Below are positions 58,296 through 64,000 of a DNA stretch of 64,000 bases, piece after piece (the stretch's first letter is position 1; each line of letters opens with the position of its first letter). Origin of the DNA: Diabrotica undecimpunctata (Eukaryota > Arthropoda > Insecta > Coleoptera > Chrysomelidae); assembly GCF_040954645.1 (NCBI RefSeq), contig NC_092806.1, forward strand, positions 25,197,644 to 25,261,643. The letters run 5' to 3'. The translations under genes were made by a program, and so were the position numbers. The notes beneath the pieces are model-generated. The model did no database searches. It was not told the DNA's origin and saw only the letters and a program-made list of their open reading frames with translations.

Positions 58296-59164
58296 TTCAT
58301 ATATAGAATTTTTCATATAAAAATGATTACACGTCATTCAAGATTTACGACGTCACAGCGTTGCCAAAACATCAGAATAGTTAGTAAGTGAGGAATTTTT
58401 AAAATGTCAACTATTGGTCAAACTGTTATATTAACAGTAAATACACTTAGTTTTAAGGCTACTGCAACACACTAAAATACTAATAAATTTTAAACTTACC
58501 TCTTTTAGAGCATTAATAGTAAAAACGTCCCGCCATTATTTCTGGTTTAAAATAATCTATCTTATATGAAAGCTTATCAGCTTTCTACAAAACTATTTAG
58601 TTGTTTTGGCATAGCACAATTAAAAAACAAAACAATAATTAGTTTTTAAAGCTATTAATCTAAATTTAATATGTATTTATAAATACAATTTATTAATATA
58701 TAATAAATTATAATCAAATTGTGTAAGAAATCAAAACATAAACAAAATTCTTACTCTAAAAAGCAGCAACACTTCAAATAATTTTGCCACACGCTGAACT
58801 GTCATTAAAATTTGAAGTATTCCCGTATCAGTTGCGTTAAATTGTCTTATCTATTTAATTAAAATGATTATTTTGTGGAATATTAGACTTAAAGTTATAT
58901 TATTAATAACAAACGTTTTTGGTTATTTAATCAATATATTTCTAAAATTCCCAATATAATGATGATTACCTTTTTCTGATTATTATACCATATTGACGCC
59001 TATAAAAGATCGAGCAGTTTCGTATGGGTTTCGTATTATTAGCTATGTTAGGAAAATTTGAACTCTAAGGTTGACGTTCTGGAAATTTTAAATGTAAGTG
59101 ACGTCACTTATATAAATTGTGACGTGAAACGTTTTTACTTTGAAAAATGGTATATGTGATATAT
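58296..59164. other. AT-rich spacer
   Basis: No recognised feature. Small palindromic words such as gtgacgtcac occur but with no supporting context. Confidence 0.5.
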
Positions 59165-59694
59165 GTCATATATTCATTTCCTCGCCCATGTGTTTCGCTC
59201 CAAAAACGTACACTGCAGATCGAAAATCGGGGTTTACAAAACTATTATTAGACCAATAGTATGTTATTGATGCAAGACATTGGAAACGAAAGCTGAAACT
59301 CTTCGACAGAAAAGTCGTAAGGAAGATATTAGGATAAGGACCTATTAACGAAAACAGAGTATAGATATTCAGGGACAACCACGAACTCTGCCAATATTCA
59401 AATAGGTACCGATCGCATAATTTGTTAAACGTCATGTACTTCGACGGATTGTTCATGTAGTGAGAATGGAGACCGAAAAATTGCCAAAAAGAGCCATAGA
59501 TAGTAAAATCCATGGCGGAAGACCAAAAGGAAGGCCACGGAAAAGGTGGAAGGATGAAGTGGGAAGTGGCAGCAGACGCGAAAATTTGCTAGACGTAAGA
59601 ACCTGGAGAAGATCGGCGCGGGACCGGCAAGGTTGAAGGCATAGTTTGGAGGAGGCCAAGGCTCGATTTAAGCTATGTACCGCCATTGGAGAAG
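59165..59694 (+). mobile_element. LINE RT C-terminal fragment
   Basis: Frameshifted text gives KLKLFDRKVVRKILG, GPINENRV, FRDNHELCQ, LLNVMYFDGLFM (RLxWLGHxxR in relatives) and GRPKGRPRKRWKDEV, then RTWRRSARDRQG and the end ccgccattggag. The last 100 bp are shared with 33.62-33.72 kb and the first 100 with the left edge of the window, so three copies of this family lie here. Confidence 0.7.
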
Positions 59695-60450
59695 GACAGA
59701 TCCTTACTCCCTCAGAACAAAAACTATATGGTCTCTGTCTCTCACCCTTAAATATCTTAATCTCAGTCTTCTCGGTCGCCAATATGAGGTCCTTGCTTCA
59801 TGTCTTCACTTCTTTGAGAATTCGGTTCCTTCTATGCATACTGGACTAGTTTTTTTTGTGTTTCACCAGCAGCACCAGGTCATTCGTATATTCTATTCTA
59901 CCGCTTGCCTCATTATACAGAATATTTCAAAGTACTGGTCATAGGACGGAGACCTGCGGTACTCCCATGGTGATCTTCGTAGAGCAATGTCGATATGTTT
60001 ATCTGTGAAGCAGTCTCCACCAAGTTCTGTTTTCTTTCTGTTTTCCACCAAGTTTCTTAGCAGATTGTTTGTAATATCCTGTATATATTGCTCCTTCTCC
60101 TGAATGATCATTTTTATTATCTTGCGTGCTATTTTGTCAGATCCTGGCGCTTTTTCTGCTTTGAGCGTTCTGCCACTTTCTTCACTTTTTCCCTTGTGAA
60201 TTCAGTTGAGGGTGTTAGCACGAGAAGTTGCGTAAAGCTTACTTCTTCTATTTGTGGAAAAAGAGATTTGTCCAGTTCTTTTCTCCGGTTTATCTCGATT
60301 TTAAAGAAGCGTCATGTACCTTTACAGTTCTTGATAACTATTGGGTGGGTATCTCTCTCTCTCAAAGTTCTTTCCAACATCTAATTTTTTCGCCATTTAT
60401 GTCTCTTTCTTCATGGTTTTTAATATGTCTGCCTCTTTTTTTAACACTCG
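59695..60450 (-). mobile_element. LINE RT fragment, R1-like
   Basis: The minus strand reads EFTREKVKKVAERSK..., then PVL.NILYNEASGRIEYTND, LVLLVKHKKN (a diverged YADD-LxLLV box), RNRILKEVKT and ILATEKTEIKIFKGERQRP. This is an RT with its start and thumb recognisable and the middle decayed. I place it with R1-like LINEs by the NxxLxxxKTexxl order. Confidence is limited by stops. Confidence 0.5.
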
Positions 60451-60844
60451 GTTCTTTCCTCTGTCTCTCCTGACTATTATTTTTCTTAGTTTGAAAACAA
60501 AATACTAGCATAATAATTACTTATAATATTAATATATTATTCAGATATTTGTCATTAAAAATATTTTAAAAAAGAATCATTAAGCCAGATTTGGTAAAAA
60601 ATGATAAATTAACAAAAGGGTGTTTTTTAATAACCTTCATGTTACTCTAAAGTTTTACTATTACTTCGACTGGTTTAGCCTACCATATCAATTATTTCAC
60701 TTATTACAACTTGAACTATTTCCCTTGCTTTGCTAATCAAAATGGGCGAGAGGGAGACATGAAACAACATCAACAGCTTACAACTAACTAAAGTTACCGA
60801 CTTGTTGAGACCTAAGAAATGATAAGGTGTATTTTAACGTTTGC
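60451..60844. other. AT-rich spacer
   Basis: No recognised feature up to the target site of the next LINE insertion. Confidence 0.5.
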
Positions 60845-60856
60845 ATATGGTTCTAT

Positions 60857-61317
60857 GGTTATGCAGTAGAAGTCTGTCGTTGACCACACGTCTAAGAGTA
60901 TTGAAGTGCTACGTCTGGTCCACTTTGTTCTATGGATGTGAAACCTGGACAACAAAAATAAAAAATCTCAACAAATTAGAAGCGTTTGAGTTATGGTGTT
61001 ACCGTCGCATGCTTAGAATCCCGTGGACAGCACATATATCTAACGAACGCGTGCTAGAGACCGTGCACAAAGAGCGAGAATTGATCAACATCATCAAACC
61101 GAGAAAGGTCCAATACTTCGGTCATATAATGAAAGGACCTAAATATCGCTTAGTCCGGTTAATCATTCAGGGCAAAATCGAAGGAAAACGTTGGGTCGGA
61201 AGAAAACAACTATCCTGGCTGGAACTGTTTCATCTAGCTGCCGACCGAGAATCATTTCATCAGCTTGTCAATATGACGATAGCCAACGCTTGAATACAAG
61301 CGCGGCACACAAAGAAG
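60857..61317 (+). mobile_element. 461-bp RTE-like LINE 3' end, 12-bp TSD
   Basis: The C-terminal RT region is open without interruption: LTTRLRVLKCYVWSTLFYGC, LEAFELWCYRRMLRIPWTAH, ISNERVLETVHKEREL, VQYFGHIMKGPKYRLVRLII, KQLSWLELFHLA, NMTIANA, then a stop and an aaagaag end. atatggttctat is present at 60845-60856 and 61318-61329 without a mismatch. The open frame's first methionines lie in target DNA. The intact frame and perfect duplication indicate a recent insertion. Confidence 0.93.
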
Positions 61318-61329
61318 ATATGGTTCTAT

Positions 61330-62489
61330 AAAAATTTGAGCCAAAACCTAATATGTACACATATCAAGTTTTACAAATCATTTACTGACAAACAGAGATA
61401 CCTATAATTGTCAAAATATATAATAAGTTTATAATATTCTAGTAAGACTTATCAAGTTTTGTCATAACAGGCACTATATAGTGGTACCAAACGGTACAGT
61501 TCAGAAAAACCTGATATATCGCCTTTTGACGTAGAGCCACAGAAGCAACAATTACATAGCATGAATAAAATCGAAACTGCCCGATTACTTGTGATTCTCA
61601 CCTTTAATTAATTGATAAAATGGTAGTTTAGTGTTCTTGTCTTACATAATATAAAGAGTTGTGAGTTATTTCAATACAAAACAATTGAGACAATCCTAAT
61701 AATATATGAATTATTAAAATCCAAATAATCAAAAAGTTATATTCTTACTGAAAAGACCTCGAAACTTTTCAATGTTACTTTAATAAACATTAACTTGTTT
61801 AATTGTCGCCACACTATAAAAATAAAAAAAGTTTTCTTCCAATAAACATGACTTACCATTCTATGTATTTCTAATCTAGTTTTTTTCTACTGATGAAATT
61901 CGTCGGTGTAACGAAGAGAGCATCCGCTAGGAAATGTCGGCGAAATAGTGAATCAGAGGAAACAGATCAAGGTTAAACTTATGAGATACAATAAAATTAT
62001 GGCAAGGAATTGTCTATTGTTTTCGTTGAATCATTTTGTTACGGTTCTTAATTTTTGTTACATAATAACTAACAATCCGTTTACGATTTGGTCCGTTATA
62101 ATTAGGAAATTTCTAGGCAAATTTTTTGGTGTGTTACTTAGAAGTAAGGCCAATTCACCTGATAGTTTTAAAATATATTGTCGCTTAAGAACTTAATTTC
62201 GTTTAATAAATCTGTTATCTTAAAAAAAATCCAATTATCTCGTTAAGAATAACCCGCCATCTTTTTTGATGTTTTATGTTGCAATTGATCAATGAATAAT
62301 TATTTATCTTTTACTTTAGGAACTACTATAGATTTTTTTTTGAGACGAGATTAAACTATAATTAATTGCTATTAAAATAACATTTTTAGTTTGTTTTGAT
62401 TTCGATTTCGACTATGGAAATTCTTTACAAACAAATTTAAAATAAAAATTGTAAAAATGTTCTCTAACGTTTAAATTCTCATGATTGGC
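61330..62489. other. AT-rich spacer
   Basis: No gene recognised. Near 61890-61960 ctgatgaaattcgtcgg and gtcggcgaaatagtg recall ends of Penelope-type elements but are not sufficient for a call. Confidence 0.45.
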
Positions 62490-64000
62490 GGTTGGACACA
62501 AAATCAGTTGAGAGGAGTTATCTCAGACCTGGATCACAGAGACGGAAGAAAATTCTGAAACAAATTCAAAACCCTAACAAAATAAAAGTCAAGGCCTTTC
62601 TCTCATCTAGTAATTGATAATGCAATCATTTCAAATCCTTTAGACAAAGCTAAAGCTTTCAAAAACACACTCCAGGCAACATTTATCCCACCAGATAAAC
62701 CAAATTTCAAAAATTGGTTCAAACTCGACACCGAAAGGAGAGTGGAGAACATACTCTACACTCCCCATCAGAACTTCAAAGACTATAATATACAACATAC
62801 AATTATGGCTTCGGTGCAAGAGGACACCGTTAGGCAGATGTGTAGCTTCGGTAAAAACACATTGCCTGGATCAGATAGCATACATAGGAGATGCCTCAAA
62901 AAACTCTCAGAGAGTATAATCTTGCTGCTTACCAACATAATCAAAGCATGTGTTTTGATGTGCTACCTTCCTACTCCTTGAAAAGTGGCCTGCACAATCA
63001 TGATCCCTAAACCAGGGAAACAGCTAACCAGCACTGAATCGTACAGACCAATTTCACTTGCAAACATATTAGGTAAAGTCTACGAGAGAATCCTTAAGGA
63101 AAAACTTCCTAGACACAAACAACATCATCCCAAAATTCCAATTTGGATTTAGAGCTGAACACTCCGCACAAAATACATTGGCAGAAGCAGCAACCTTCAT
63201 ATTACGAGCAATCAACGAAAAAGGCAAAATTGTCCTAGGCATATTCCTAGACGTCCAGAAGGACTTCGATCACGTCTGGCATGCAGCTCTGATAAAAAAA
63301 ACTCCGCCTTGCTGGACTGCCAACCACTTTTCTAAAAATCGTACCAGAGTACCATAAGGCTCAATTTTAGCTCCTATCCTTTACACAGTTTACAACAGTG
63401 ACCTCCCTCGCCCCACGATCAAAATGAGACAATCCTTCTCTATACGATACAGCACTACTTGCCTCAAGCACAGTGAACGGAACCATAAGGAGCTGCTCTA
63501 CGTTCAGTAGGTCTCAAGCCCAACTTGACAAAGTTGCAAATGGTGCAACAAATGGAGAGTCACTCTCAACCCTACCAAGACACAAGCCATCGTCTTCAGA
63601 TATTCGGAAATCTCTCAGTTCGAGGACGATGGTAACCAGATAGAGCTTTACGGATCTAGAATTTCTTTCCGAGGTTCAGCCAACTACTTGGATGTTCAAT
63701 TTCAGAGCAACCTCAACTGGGAGACTGAGCTTACTCGCCAGAAAAAGGGCTAAGCTCCTTGGAGCTGTATCTAGTAGATCTTGCGGGGCATACAGTAAGA
63801 CTCTCCTCCACACATACAAAACTTACATCTGAGTACAGGGTGGTTGTTTTCTTTCTACTGAACAACCGCCAATTAAATGCCATTATGGCCACAGAAAGAA
63901 AGATCTTGAGAAAGGCCATGAGAATATCTTGCCATAGCCTAGAACACATACTCACCAGGCACCCCACTAGAAAAGTTCCCTTTTATATAACATTCATTGA
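62490..64000 (+). mobile_element. Jockey-type LINE RT, runs off window
   Basis: In broken frames, blocks in order are LDHRDGRKF.NKFKTLTK, KAKAFKNTLQATFIPPD, VRQMCSFGKNTLPGSDSIHR, TIMIPKPGKQLTSTESYRPI, FQFGFRAEHSAQNTLAEA, motif A as GIFLDVQKDFDHVWHAALI, a decayed motif B and catalytic box, and thumb text (TLLHTYKTYI-like, AIMATERKILRKAMRI). The 3' end lies beyond the window. It is a dead copy with many indels. Confidence 0.78.

Noticed and set aside
61885..61960. Hammerhead-ribozyme-like words (ctgatga ... gcgaaa)
   Set aside because: No pairing stem II could be drawn between the two core strands, so the fold is not supported.

Overview
The window reads as nuclear DNA of an insect. It is AT-rich and repeat-dense, and its only recognisable host gene is a split, intron-containing trehalose/sugar transporter of the insect Tret1 type. 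A beetle is plausible given the amount of RTE-like retrotransposon debris, but the species cannot be fixed from the sequence. No bacterial-style operons, tRNAs or CRISPR arrays were seen.

Layout. 0-10.6 kb: degraded non-LTR retrotransposons (LINEs), a GIY-YIG (Penelope-type) scrap, a mariner-like scrap, and a 2.5 kb RTE-like copy carrying a second LINE nested inside it. 11.9-12.4 kb: an inverted copy of a ~398-bp repeat family. 13.7-16.8 kb (minus strand): two exons of the Tret1-like transporter, with a 64-bp perfect palindrome between TA tracts in the intron. 17-22.3 kb: more LINE pieces. 22.9-24.5 kb: a Tc1-like DNA transposon with imperfect terminal inverted repeats, TA flanks and a probable 62-bp intron in its dead transposase. 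26.3-29.5 kb: a Jockey-type reverse transcriptase split by a ~2 kb composite of two other LINE pieces. 31.2-33.2 kb: a piggyBac transposase pseudogene split by a LINE tail. 37.4-39.9 kb: an RTE-like copy split by ~2.75 tandem units of the ~398-bp repeat. 40.8-41.4 kb: a divergent 3' end of a large-subunit rRNA. 41.8 kb: a hAT-like MITE. 43.0-46.6 kb: two well-preserved RTE-like pieces facing each other, one endonuclease-bearing and one RT-bearing. 46.9-49.1 kb: a pseudogene of a multicopy protein family marked by an S-D-N-C-S-G-Q-N motif, hit by two LINE insertions. 50-64 kb: further LINE remnants, including Jockey-type RTs at 52.6-54.2 kb and at the right edge.

The pieces do not form a pathway. 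The window records successive transposition. LINE tails here end in at least three microsatellite types, (GAA)n, (GAT)n and (TA)n. Several insertions are short 5'-truncated 3' ends flanked by 10-15 bp target-site duplications, which is the signature of target-primed reverse transcription. The least explained items are the ~398-bp repeat that moved as a tandem block, the palindrome in the transporter intron, and the divergent LSU rRNA segment. Boundaries of degraded elements are approximate and were read by eye from translations and from comparison within the window.
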